Of a stretch of 32,067 bases of DNA, positions 1 to 7,547 are shown piece by piece. The DNA comes from Candidatus Alistipes excrementipullorum. GTDB taxonomy: Bacteria > Bacteroidota > Bacteroidia > Bacteroidales > Rikenellaceae. The position numbers and the translations under genes are program-made. The stretch's first letter is position 1, and each line of letters opens with the position of its first letter. Under the pieces are notes generated by a model that had not been told where the DNA came from, made no database searches, and worked only from the letters and a program-made list of their open reading frames with translations. Location: positions 1 through 32,067 of the forward strand of contig DXGW01000040.1 in assembly GCA_019113665.1 (NCBI GenBank). Direction: 5' to 3'.

Positions 1-809
1 AAGCGGTGAATGCCGCCGTCAAGGCCGGGGCGGAGATAATGAAAGTCTACAAGAACAGCGATGATTACGACATAAACATCAAAAGCGACAAAACGCCTAT
101 TACCGTCGCCGACCGTCTGGCCCACAACAAGATAAAGGAGGCTCTCGGGTGTACGCGAATCCCGATCCTGAGCGAGGAGGGGCGTGAAATGCTTTTTGAC
201 GAGCGTCGTAACTGGGACATGTTCTGGCTGGTGGACCCGCTCGACGGAACTGTCGAATTCATAAAGGGAAACAACGAGTTTACGGTAAACATAGCCCTGA
301 TGCACAACAACGAGTGTATCGGGTCGGTGGTCTACGTGCCCTATTTCAAGAAGATGTATATCGGCGAGAAGGGACACGGAGCCTATCTGGTCGAGGGTAT
401 CGCTCCCGAAGCCGACGCCCGTCATACTTATGACGAACTCGTGGCCCGCTGGGTGGCGCTGCCGTCGGACCCGCATGAGCGCAAGCACCCGCGCATAGCC
501 GTCTCGCGTTCGCACCAGACGCCCGAAACGGCCGAATATGTCGAGGCGATACGCCGTCGCTATCCCGATGCCGAGGTTGTGGAGCAGGGCAGTTCGTACA
601 AGTTCTGCATGCTGGCCGAGGGTACGGTCGACTATTATGTCCGCACGAGTGCGACTTACGAGTGGGATACGGCTGCGGGCGAATTGATCCTTGCCGAGGC
701 GGGCGGAAGTACGAAGGCCCTACCGGACGGCACTCCGCTGAAATACAATAAGGAAGATCTGCACAACCCATGGTTCGAATGCCGGTCGGGCAACTGCATG
801 ATAGAGTGA
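1..809 (+). CDS. cysQ: 3'(2'),5'-bisphosphate nucleotidase CysQ (5' end missing)
   Basis: Member of the inositol-monophosphatase superfamily. CysQ hydrolyses 3'-phosphoadenosine 5'-phosphate (PAP) to AMP, clearing a by-product of sulfate assimilation. The reading frame is open to the window edge (first full codon at 3), and a GTG at 6 sits inside the usual N-terminal helix, so the real start is upstream. Visible Mg-binding motifs are LSEEG, WLVDPLDGT (DPxDGT, the family's catalytic signature) and the late EWDTAAGE (WDxAAG). The sequence between DPLDGT and WDTAAG fits CysQ better than SuhB or fructose-bisphosphatase relatives. The stop is followed within a few bases by a hairpin terminator. 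No other sulfate-assimilation gene is visible in the window. Substrate is inferred from family resemblance. Confidence 0.9.
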   Translation, partial: AVNAAVKAGAEIMKVYKNSDDYDINIKSDKTPITVADRLAHNKIKEALGCTRIPILSEEGREMLFDERRNWDMFWLVDPLDGTVEFIKGNNEFTVNIALMHNNECIGSVVYVPYFKKMYIGEKGHGAYLVEGIAPEADARHTYDELVARWVALPSDPHERKHPRIAVSRSHQTPETAEYVEAIRRRYPDAEVVEQGSSYKFCMLAEGTVDYYVRTSATYEWDTAAGELILAEAGGSTKALPDGTPLKYNKEDLHNPWFECRSGNCMIE

Positions 810-813
810 TATG

Positions 814-841
814 AAAAAGGCGCGGAGATCCGCGCCTTTTT
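814..841. terminator. Bidirectional intrinsic terminator between convergent genes
   Basis: Twelve-base-pair perfect stem (AAAAAGGCGCGG against CCGCGCCTTTTT) with a four-base AGAT loop. The A-run and T-run make it work as an intrinsic terminator on both strands. It lies 5 nt after the cysQ stop and 20 nt after the stop of the convergent small membrane-protein gene. Confidence 0.85.
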
Positions 842-861
842 CGTGTAAGTGTTGCCAGGTG

Positions 862-1131
862 CTATTTCTCGTGGAGCCTCTCCTTCTGTGACTCCTCGAT
901 GTCGCAGGCCGAGCAGTTTCCGCTGCAGCCTATATCCTTGCAGTCAACCTGTCCGGAGTCCTCGCGCGACTCCTGAACGGCGCACTTTATACCCAGCCGC
1001 TGCATGTTCCTGTTGGTCGAGATTTCACTTTCGATGAAGTGTCCCTTGATCATGATTGTCAGCGACATTCCGATCACGAAGAGCGCTACGGCTCCGATTG
1101 CGCACAGTATTACTATCAACCACGATGGCAT
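862..1131 (-). CDS. Small single-pass membrane protein with cysteine-rich tail, function unknown
   Basis: I do not recognise a named family. The 89-residue product starts at ATG 1131 (MPSWLIVIL); an upstream TTG would add 12 charged residues and is less likely. Residues about 3-27 form one hydrophobic segment, followed by a conserved-looking stretch (KGHFIESEISTNRNMQRLGI). The C-terminal tail has five cysteines, the last four spaced C-x4-C-x3-C-x2-C. With an N-terminal anchor the tail would probably be cytoplasmic or periplasmic depending on topology, which the sequence does not settle. The spacing could bind a metal or an Fe-S cluster, or form disulfides. The gene is divergent from trkA, sharing a palindromic promoter region, and convergent with cysQ. 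FeoB-associated cysteine-rich proteins have a similar layout, but no feoB is here. Confidence 0.7.
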   Translation of the reverse strand: MPSWLIVILCAIGAVALFVIGMSLTIMIKGHFIESEISTNRNMQRLGIKCAVQESREDSGQVDCKDIGCSGNCSACDIEESQKERLHEK

Positions 1132-1156
1132 AATGTTCCGAATTTTGGTTTCAGAT

Positions 1157-1188
1157 TTTGTTTTCAACCGACAAATGTATACATTTGT
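1157..1188 (+). promoter_or_regulatory. trkA promoter, overlapping an 18-bp palindrome
   Basis: TTTG at 1157-1160 and TACATTTG at 1180-1187 are separated by 19 nt, matching the Bacteroidota primary sigma-factor consensus (TTTG, about 19-20 nt, TAnnTTTG). The -7 element lies inside the perfect palindrome ACAAATGTATACATTTGT (1171-1188). The start point would be near 1193, about 95 nt before the trkA ATG. Confidence 0.6.
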
Positions 1189-1203
1189 AGAATAAATTGC
1201 AAG
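1172..1203 (-). promoter_or_regulatory. Probable promoter of the small cysteine-rich membrane protein
   Basis: The other half of the palindrome at 1171-1188 gives TACATTTG on the minus strand (1179 down to 1172). Upstream on that strand only a partial -33 match (CTTG at 1203-1200, 20-nt spacer) is present. The two divergent promoters therefore overlap within one palindrome, so RNA polymerase can probably occupy only one at a time. Confidence 0.4.
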
Positions 1204-1288
1204 ATTGTTGCCCGATTCGCAATACGGGCGGCGAAAGTTTCGAACAGCGGGCGAAAAGGCCCCGATGCGACTTTTGATTTAGGAGATT

Positions 1289-2629
1289 ATGAAAATCGTT
1301 ATATCAGGTGTGGGCGAGATGGGCAGCCATCTGGCGAAGATGCTGAGCGGCAACGGGCACGACATCACGGTCATAGATTCAGACCCCAAACTCCTTGCCG
1401 ACGTCAGCAGCCTTGCCGACGTAGTCACGGTCGAGGGTGACGCCACGACATTTGCCGTACTGCGCAAGGCCGCCGTGCGCAAGTGCGACCTCTTCATCGC
1501 CGTAAACCATGTCGAGAACGACAACGTGCTTGCCGCCATCATGGCCAAGCAGCTGGGCGCCAAGAAGTCGATAGCCCGTATCGACAACAACGAGTACCTC
1601 GAACCGAACAACAAGGAGATGTTCATAAACATGGGCATCGACTACCTGTTATATCCCGAGAAGGTGGCGGCCGGCGAGGTCATCAACCTGCTCGGACATA
1701 CGGCCACGACCGAGTATGTCGACTTTTCGAGCGGCAAGCTCTCGCTTGTCGTCTTCCGTCTCGAGCCGACGTCGCCGCTTGTCGGCAAGCGCCTGGCCGA
1801 CCTGTCGGAGTCGGACATGTCGATGAGCTTCCGTGCGGTGGCCATCTCGCGCAGCGGCCAGACGATAATCCCGACGGGCGAGGACAGTTTCATGGAGGAC
1901 GACATGGTCTATGTGATTACGCGGCAGGATTCGCTCCACGAGGTGATGGCCCTGTCGGGGCAGGCCGACGTGCGCGTCAAGAACATGATGATCCTCGGCG
2001 GCTCGCGCATAGGCGTGCGCATAGCCTCGGAACTCCAGGACGAGATAAACATCAAACTTATCGACTACAATGCCGACAAGGCTTACCGTTTGGCAGAATT
2101 GTTGGACAAGACCCTGATCATCAACGAGGACGGCCGCAATACCGAGGCCATGATGGAGGAGGGACTGTCGAACATGGACGCCTTCGTGGCGGTCACGGGG
2201 CGCAGCGAGACCAACATTCTGACGGCCATGCTCGCAAAGCGCATGGGCGTGAAGAAGGTCATCGCCGAGGTCGAGAACCTCAACTACATAAACCTGGCCG
2301 AGAGCATCGGCATAGATACGATCATCAACAAGAAGCTGGTTACGGCCTCGAACATATTCCGCTTCACGATGTCGACCGACGTGCAGGCCATAAAGTGCCT
2401 TACGGGCAGCGATGCCGAAGTGCTCGAATTCATCGTGAAGCCGAATTCCCCGGCCACGAAAAACCGGATCAAGGACATGGGCCTGCCCAAGGACGTGATT
2501 ATCGGCGGTATCGTGCGGGGCGACAAGGTTTTCATTGCCGTCGGCAACACCGAAATCAACGCCTATGACAGGGTGGTGGTGTTCGCCATGCCGTCGGCCA
2601 TTGACAAGATAGGTTCTTACTTTAACTGA
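1289..2629 (+). CDS. trkA: Trk potassium-uptake regulatory subunit TrkA
   Basis: Cytoplasmic NAD(H)/nucleotide-binding gating subunit of the Trk potassium transporter. At 446 residues it has the usual length and the duplicated layout: RCK_N (1-120) with Rossmann loop GVGEMG at 7-12 and an acidic residue ending the next strand (VIDSD), RCK_C (about 140-220), a second RCK_N with ILGGSRIG at 235-242, and a second RCK_C to the end. The start is the ATG at 1289 with AGGAG at 1281-1285. The partner membrane subunit TrkH, often next to trkA in Bacteroides, is not in the window. trkA may head a transcript continuing into the GH3-like gene 73 nt downstream. Family assignment is firm; the ion specificity follows from the family. 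Confidence 0.95.
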   Translation: MKIVISGVGEMGSHLAKMLSGNGHDITVIDSDPKLLADVSSLADVVTVEGDATTFAVLRKAAVRKCDLFIAVNHVENDNVLAAIMAKQLGAKKSIARIDNNEYLEPNNKEMFINMGIDYLLYPEKVAAGEVINLLGHTATTEYVDFSSGKLSLVVFRLEPTSPLVGKRLADLSESDMSMSFRAVAISRSGQTIIPTGEDSFMEDDMVYVITRQDSLHEVMALSGQADVRVKNMMILGGSRIGVRIASELQDEINIKLIDYNADKAYRLAELLDKTLIINEDGRNTEAMMEEGLSNMDAFVAVTGRSETNILTAMLAKRMGVKKVIAEVENLNYINLAESIGIDTIINKKLVTASNIFRFTMSTDVQAIKCLTGSDAEVLEFIVKPNSPATKNRIKDMGLPKDVIIGGIVRGDKVFIAVGNTEINAYDRVVVFAMPSAIDKIGSYFN

Positions 2630-2702
2630 GTACCGAATACTGCGACCCGGAGACGAATGGTGAGGAGACCTGCAGCATGTTTCACGTCAAAATGTTGTTC
2701 AG

Positions 2703-4172
2703 GTGTCATTCAGGGAAAAATTTCTGCGCCGGTGGTTCGGACTGCGGCGCAGGGGCATAGAGAATTTCATGCGTCACCCGCACGAAGTGCAGCGGCGGAC
2801 GCTTTCCGAACTGATGTCGCGCGGGGCCGCCACCGATTTCGGCCGCCGCTACGATGTCGGACTTATGGAGTCGGTCGAGGATTTCCAGTCGGGGGTGCCG
2901 CTCTCGGACTACGACTCGTTCTCGGGTTACGTGAGGCAGATGCTCGACGGCGGAAGGGACGTGACGGCGCGCGGCCGGGTGAGGCTGTTTGCGCGCTCGT
3001 CGGGTACGACCTCGGACCGCAGCAAGTACATTCCCGTTACGCGTCGGGCGCTGTGGAACGACCATCTGCGCGGAATGCGCGATGTGGTGACGCTCTATCT
3101 GGCGGCCTGTCCCGATTCGAAGATTCTCGACGGCAAGACGCTGACGCTCGGCGGCACATGTTCCAGCCGCAACGGCGTGACGACGGGCGACCTGTCGGCT
3201 CTGCTGATGCTCGAAACCCGCATGGCAGGAGGGTGGTTCCGGCTGCCTCGGACGGAGACGGCGCTGATGGCCGGCTTCGACGAAAAGGTCGAGCGGATAT
3301 GCCGCGAATGTACGCGTGAACATGTCACCTCGTTTGCCGGGGTGCCTTCGTGGAATCTGGCGATGATGCGGCGCGTGCTCGAATATACGGGACGCAGCGA
3401 CCTGCATGAGGTGTGGCCCGGGCTCGAACTCTTCGTGCACGGCGGCATGGGTTTCGCTCCGTACCGCAAGGCATTCGGCGAGATGTTCCCGTCGGGCGAC
3501 ATACGGTACATGGAGACGTACAACGCCTCGGAGGGATTTTTTGCGATAGCCGACGACCTGTCGCGCAACGACATGCTGCTGATGCTCGATTACGGCACCT
3601 TTTACGAATTCCGCGACGGGCGGACGGTGGTGCCGCTCGAAGGCGTCGAATGCGGGCGCAGCTATGCGATGATAATAACGTCGTCCAACGGCCTGTGGCG
3701 GTACGAATTGGGCGATACGGTGGAGTTTACCTCGACGTCGCCGTACAGAATACGCATTACGGGACGCACGCGCCAGTTCATAAATGTTTTCGGCGAGGAG
3801 CTCATACTCGACAATGCCGAACGTGCTGTTGCTGCGGTGTGCGCGCGTACCGGAGCCGTCATCGGCGAGTACACGGTAGCCCCTCGGTACATGAGCCGCG
3901 AACGCAGGGGCGCGCATGAGTGGATTATCGAGTTTTCGCGCCGGCCCGGCGACATGGAGGAGTTCGCCCGCCAACTCGACGGGGAGCTGATGATGCTCAA
4001 CTCCGATTACGAAGCCAAGCGGCGCAGCGCCATGGACCCGCTGCAGATAAGCGAGGTGCCGTGCGGTACGTTCAGACGCTGGCTCGATGCCTCCGGCAAG
4101 AACAAGGTGCCCCGCCTGTCGAACGACCGGCGTGTGGCAGATGCGGTGGCGGGCATGGTGAAGGAGAGATGA
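2703..4172 (+). CDS. GH3-family acyl-adenylating enzyme
   Basis: The 489-residue protein belongs to the GH3 family, known in plants as acyl-acid amido synthetases that adenylate a carboxylate and join it to an amino acid. Visible adenylation motifs are the P-loop SSGTTS at 99-104 followed by SKYIPV, the second ATP motif YNASEG at 273-278, and the later YELGD / GRTRQFINVFGEE region that marks the hinge to the C-terminal lid. The bacterial substrate is not known to me and the sequence does not reveal it. The start is uncertain: GTG at 2703 gives the natural MSFREKF start, no in-frame ATG lies upstream before a stop at 2661-2663, and there is no clear Shine-Dalgarno site. It is not an acyl-CoA ligase of the usual ANL type, since the long N-terminal block matches GH3. 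Confidence 0.87.
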   Translation: MSFREKFLRRWFGLRRRGIENFMRHPHEVQRRTLSELMSRGAATDFGRRYDVGLMESVEDFQSGVPLSDYDSFSGYVRQMLDGGRDVTARGRVRLFARSSGTTSDRSKYIPVTRRALWNDHLRGMRDVVTLYLAACPDSKILDGKTLTLGGTCSSRNGVTTGDLSALLMLETRMAGGWFRLPRTETALMAGFDEKVERICRECTREHVTSFAGVPSWNLAMMRRVLEYTGRSDLHEVWPGLELFVHGGMGFAPYRKAFGEMFPSGDIRYMETYNASEGFFAIADDLSRNDMLLMLDYGTFYEFRDGRTVVPLEGVECGRSYAMIITSSNGLWRYELGDTVEFTSTSPYRIRITGRTRQFINVFGEELILDNAERAVAAVCARTGAVIGEYTVAPRYMSRERRGAHEWIIEFSRRPGDMEEFARQLDGELMMLNSDYEAKRRSAMDPLQISEVPCGTFRRWLDASGKNKVPRLSNDRRVADAVAGMVKER

Positions 4173-4212
4173 AGAATACGAACATAAGACAATATTTTAA
4201 TCCGGACTTGAA

Positions 4213-4836
4213 ATGTATATAGCAATTGCGGGAAATATCGGAAGCGGCAAGACCACTCTTACCGAGATGCTTACCAGGCGCTACGGCGCAAAGGCCTATT
4301 ACGAGGATACGGACAACCCGTATATAGGCGATTTCTATGAGGACATGAACCGCTGGGCTTTCCAGCTTCAGATCTATTTTCTCGGCAGCCGCGTCCGTCA
4401 GACACTCGACATGCTGGCCGACCGCGCGGAGAACATTTTCCAGGACCGCACGATCTATGAGGACGCATACATCTTTGCCGGGAACCTGCACCAGATGGGG
4501 CTGATGTCGGGACGTGATTTCAAGACCTACATGAAGGTTTTCGACGTTTCGTCGACGCTCATACCGCGCCCCGACCTGCTCATATACCTCAAGGCGAGTG
4601 TGCCCACGCTCATTACGCAGATACGCAAGCGCGGCCGTGACTACGAACAGAACATCGACGAGAACTACCTGTGCCGCCTCAATGACAAATACAACGACTG
4701 GATCGACAATATCTACGACGGTGAGGTGCTTGTCGTGGACAAGGACAACGAGGATTTTGTCGACGATCCCGCCGTATTCGAGCGTATCTGCGCCGAGATC
4801 GAGAAGAAACGCGCCGCAATGCAGGCGGAAAAATAG
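4213..4836 (+). CDS. Deoxynucleoside kinase
   Basis: Phosphorylates deoxynucleosides (dA/dG/dC type) for nucleotide salvage in the cytoplasm. The 207-residue product has the P-loop GNIGSGKT at 7-14, the DR motif (DRTIYED, 78-84) that positions the base and sugar, and an arginine-rich lid (RKRGRDYEQ) after the LIYL strand. This is the dNK/dGK fold (PF01712), not thymidylate kinase. Specificity (dAdo/dGuo versus dCyd) cannot be read reliably. It lies 40 nt after the GH3-like gene, and its start is overlapped by a 17-codon reading frame that begins at the GH3 stop. The next gene begins 8 nt after its stop, implying co-transcription. Confidence 0.92.
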   Translation: MYIAIAGNIGSGKTTLTEMLTRRYGAKAYYEDTDNPYIGDFYEDMNRWAFQLQIYFLGSRVRQTLDMLADRAENIFQDRTIYEDAYIFAGNLHQMGLMSGRDFKTYMKVFDVSSTLIPRPDLLIYLKASVPTLITQIRKRGRDYEQNIDENYLCRLNDKYNDWIDNIYDGEVLVVDKDNEDFVDDPAVFERICAEIEKKRAAMQAEK

Positions 4837-4844
4837 TGCGAGCG

Positions 4845-6209
4845 ATGTCCCTGCCTGAGAAATTCGTCGAAAGGCTTGTCGGCGAGATGGGTGAGGCCGA
4901 GGCCCGTGCCCTGTGCGAGGCTCTCGAGGGAGAACCCCCCGCATCGATACGCCTGAACCCGTGCAAGCCTACTTTGGAGGTCGAGGGTGAACGCATACCG
5001 TGGAGCCGTTACGGGGTGCGTCTCGCATCGCGCCCGTCGTTTACGGCGGACACGCGTTTCCATGCAGGTGCGTATTACGTGCAGGAGGCGGGCTCGCAGT
5101 TTGTCGGACACCTGCTCGAACCATACGACATGGAGGGGGCCGTGCTCCTCGACATGTGCGCGGCTCCGGGTGGCAAGACGACACTCTACTCGACGCTCGT
5201 GGGGCGTGACGGCCTGGTCGTCGCCAACGAGATAGTGCGCAACCGCGCCATGGTGCTGGCCGACAACGTCCGCAAGTGGGGCATGGGCAATGTCGTGGTG
5301 ACGAACAACGACCCGCGCCATCTGGCCGCCTTCGGAAACTTTTTCGACGTGGTGGCAGTCGATGCGCCGTGCTCGGGTGAGGGAATGTTCCGCAAGGACG
5401 CCCAGGCACGTGAGGAGTGGAGCGAAAATGCCGTGAGAATGTGTGCCGCCCGCCAGTCGGAGATACTCGACCGTGCATGGGAGGCGTTGCGCCCCGGCGG
5501 CGTGCTGATATACAGTACGTGTACATTCAATACTGTCGAGAATGAAGGGGTGCTGCACGCATTCGGCGAGCGTGTCGGCGATGACCTTGTCGAGGCTGAA
5601 ACCGCGGGCTGCGATCCGCAGTGGGGTATAGTCGAGGGTCGTGAAGGTGTGTTCCGCACGTTCAGGTTCTACCCCCACCGTACGTGTGCCGAGGGATTCT
5701 TCGCGGCCGTGGCCCGCAAGAGGGAGTCCGGTGCGCGACGTTCGGTCCCGAAAGCCCGCCGCCGCGTGATGAACGATGCGGGAGGCGATGTGCGCCGTGA
5801 ATTGTCGCGCTGGGTCACGGAACCCGACGAGATGCGTTTCGCCGAGGTCGCCGGTACATATTATGTATATCGTGCGCGCGCATATGAAGAGGTCCGCCGC
5901 CTGTCGGAGTCGCTGTCCGTAGTCTGTTCTGGCGTGGCAATGGGGCAGGTTTTCGGCGGAAAGCTGAAGCCCGATCCCGCACTGGCGTTCTTCTGCGGAC
6001 TCAACCGTGAGGCTGTGCCGTGCACGGACCTGCCGCAGGAGGAGGCGCTGAAATATCTGCGCAAGCAGGAGCTGCAGGCGCCGCTGTTTGCCGAAGGGGT
6101 GAATCTGGTCTGCTGCGACGGTTATGCGCTGGGATTCGCCAAACGAGTTTCAAACAGGGTAAACAACCTGTATCCCAACTCATTGAGAATATTGAAAACC
6201 GATCTGTAA
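4845..6209 (+). CDS. rsmF: RsmF/NSUN-type rRNA (cytosine-5)-methyltransferase
   Basis: SAM-dependent m5C methyltransferase of the RsmB/RsmF family, probably acting on 16S rRNA. From ATG 4845 it is 454 residues. The motif I CAAPGGKT is at 105-112. Both family cysteines are present: the release cysteine in DAPCSGEG (Cys176, motif IV) and the nucleophile in STCTFN (Cys226, motif VI). A C-terminal extension with PUA-like RsmF_methylt_ci/FAE segments follows (YYVYRARAYEE and after), separating it from RsmB. The reading frame extends to a GTG at 4836 that overlaps the dNK stop, but ATG 4845 gives the typical MSLPEKF start. The name rsmF follows family architecture; which cytosine is modified is unknown. 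Confidence 0.9.
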   Translation: MSLPEKFVERLVGEMGEAEARALCEALEGEPPASIRLNPCKPTLEVEGERIPWSRYGVRLASRPSFTADTRFHAGAYYVQEAGSQFVGHLLEPYDMEGAVLLDMCAAPGGKTTLYSTLVGRDGLVVANEIVRNRAMVLADNVRKWGMGNVVVTNNDPRHLAAFGNFFDVVAVDAPCSGEGMFRKDAQAREEWSENAVRMCAARQSEILDRAWEALRPGGVLIYSTCTFNTVENEGVLHAFGERVGDDLVEAETAGCDPQWGIVEGREGVFRTFRFYPHRTCAEGFFAAVARKRESGARRSVPKARRRVMNDAGGDVRRELSRWVTEPDEMRFAEVAGTYYVYRARAYEEVRRLSESLSVVCSGVAMGQVFGGKLKPDPALAFFCGLNREAVPCTDLPQEEALKYLRKQELQAPLFAEGVNLVCCDGYALGFAKRVSNRVNNLYPNSLRILKTDL

Positions 6210-6222
6210 ATTTTTTCGTGCA

Positions 6223-6741
6223 ATGGCTGAAAAACTGTTTTATTCGATGGGCGAGGTGGCCGAGATGTTCGATGTTAACCAGTCGCTGATACGCTACTGG
6301 GAGTCGAAATTCGATGTGTTGCGTCCCAAAAAGAACAAGAAGGGAAACCGTATGTTCCGCCCCGAGGATATAGAGAACTTCAAGATCATATACCATCTGG
6401 TCAAGGAGCAGGGCATGACTCTCGAAGGGGCCCGCCGGGCGATGAAGCAGCGCGGGACGACTGCCGTGTCGCGTGATGCGGAGTTGATGGAGCGCCTGCA
6501 GAACATACGCTCGATGCTTGCCGAGGTGCGTGAGATGCTCAAGGTCAAGGACGACGACATAGTTGTCGACGACAAGGCTGCCGTCGACGCGGCCGCTCCG
6601 GACGATGAAGCCGTTGCGGGCGGCAAGGCGGCAGGACAGCGCAAGGCCGTGAAGGTTATCGAGCCGAAACAGCCCGCACAGGAACCTGCCGAGGAGAAAC
6701 CCAAACCGAAACTTCCGTTTTACGAACAAACACTGTTCTGA
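6223..6741 (+). CDS. MerR-family transcriptional regulator
   Basis: The 172-residue protein has an N-terminal MerR winged-helix domain (about 6-74: YSMGEVAEMF helix-turn, LIRYWESKF, GNRMFRPEDIENF) and a short helix that would pair in the dimer. No metal-binding cysteines or effector domain are present. The C-terminal half (about 105-165) is Ala/Asp/Lys/Pro-rich and probably disordered, ending in the compact motif LPFYEQTLF. The start at 6223 is 13 nt after the rRNA methyltransferase stop, and the next gene starts 1 nt after its stop, so it is inside an operon rather than divergent from a target. The regulon is unknown. This type is common in Bacteroidota genomes. Confidence 0.88.
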   Translation: MAEKLFYSMGEVAEMFDVNQSLIRYWESKFDVLRPKKNKKGNRMFRPEDIENFKIIYHLVKEQGMTLEGARRAMKQRGTTAVSRDAELMERLQNIRSMLAEVREMLKVKDDDIVVDDKAAVDAAAPDDEAVAGGKAAGQRKAVKVIEPKQPAQEPAEEKPKPKLPFYEQTLF

Positions 6742-6742
6742 T

Positions 6743-7531
6743 ATGAAAATCAAGGATATAACCGATGCCATTGAGGCTTTTGCGCCGTTGAGGCTGCAGG
6801 AGTCATACGACAATGCCGGCCTTATCGTGGGGCGGCCCGATGACGAGGTGCACAGCGTGCTGCTGTCCGTGGACGTCACCGATGAGGTGATGGACGAAGC
6901 CGAACGCGAAGGTTGCGACATGGTGATCACCCATCACCCGATAATCTTCCACCCGCTCAAGCGCCTCAACTCGTCGAACTATATCGAACGTTGTGTCGAA
7001 CGTGCCGTGCGCCGTGGCATAGCCCTGTATGCGTGCCACACCAACCTCGACAGCGCTCCGCACGGCATGAGCTGGCGTCTGTGCGAGATGCTCGGCGTGG
7101 GTAATCTGCGCGTGCTGCAGCCCTCGGCCGAGATGGAGGGCGCCGGTTTCGGGGCCGTGGGCGAGCTGCCCGAACCGATGCCGACTGTCGACTTCATGCG
7201 CCGCATAATGGAGGTTACGGGAGCCTCTGTGGTCCGGCACAGCGATGTGGTCGCACCGACTGTAAGCCGTATAGCCGTATGTACCGGTGCCGGTGCCTCG
7301 CTGATGGGCGATGCCCGTGCCGCCGGCGCCGACCTCTACCTGACCTCCGATCTCAAGTATAACGATTTCATGACCCCCGACGGAGGGTTCATCGTGGCCG
7401 ATATAGGCCATTTCGAGAGTGAATATTGCGCAATTGAGATTTTATTTGATATTTTATCAAAAAAAATGATTACCTTTGCGGTTCGCAAGAGTGGACACTC
7501 GCGAAGCCCTGTAAGTTACTTGACAAAATAA
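6743..7531 (+). CDS. Nif3-like dinuclear metal-centre protein (YbgI/YqfO family)
   Basis: The 262-residue Nif3 family (PF01784) protein forms a toroidal hexamer with a dinuclear metal site. Annotated in databases as GTP cyclohydrolase 1 type 2, but the physiological role is poorly known. Metal-site motifs are THHP (His64-His65), CHTNLD near 100-105 and GHFESE (222-227). Bacteroides homologues usually carry a central CutA/PII-like insert of about 100 residues; here the chain runs from LRVLQPS directly to GAVGELPEP, so the insert is absent, as in E. coli YbgI. The promoter of the next gene lies within the last codons. The pairing with a coiled-coil zinc-ribbon gene is a recurring bacterial arrangement. 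Confidence 0.92.
   Translation: MKIKDITDAIEAFAPLRLQESYDNAGLIVGRPDDEVHSVLLSVDVTDEVMDEAEREGCDMVITHHPIIFHPLKRLNSSNYIERCVERAVRRGIALYACHTNLDSAPHGMSWRLCEMLGVGNLRVLQPSAEMEGAGFGAVGELPEPMPTVDFMRRIMEVTGASVVRHSDVVAPTVSRIAVCTGAGASLMGDARAAGADLYLTSDLKYNDFMTPDGGFIVADIGHFESEYCAIEILFDILSKKMITFAVRKSGHSRSPVSYLTK
7445..7478 (+). promoter_or_regulatory. Internal promoter for the zinc-ribbon protein gene
   Basis: TTTG at 7445-7448 and TACCTTTG at 7471-7478 with a 22-nt spacer, slightly longer than ideal, inside the A/T-rich 3' end of the Nif3 gene. The 16 bases around the -7 element (7466-7481) are repeated exactly upstream of nadE (8473-8488), supporting a real promoter. Confidence 0.5.
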
Positions 7532-7547
7532 ACTGAAAAACATATAT

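Noticed and set aside
862-1167. Longer version of the small membrane protein starting at TTG 1167
   Set aside because: The added residues (KTKSETKIRNI) are not part of a natural membrane-protein start, and ATG 1131 gives a standard anchor; kept only as an alternative.
2706-3974. 422-codon antisense frame opposite the GH3-like gene, and the 2657-3319 forward frame
   Set aside because: Arg/His/Ala-rich products without domains, fully overlapping a gene with clear adenylation motifs.
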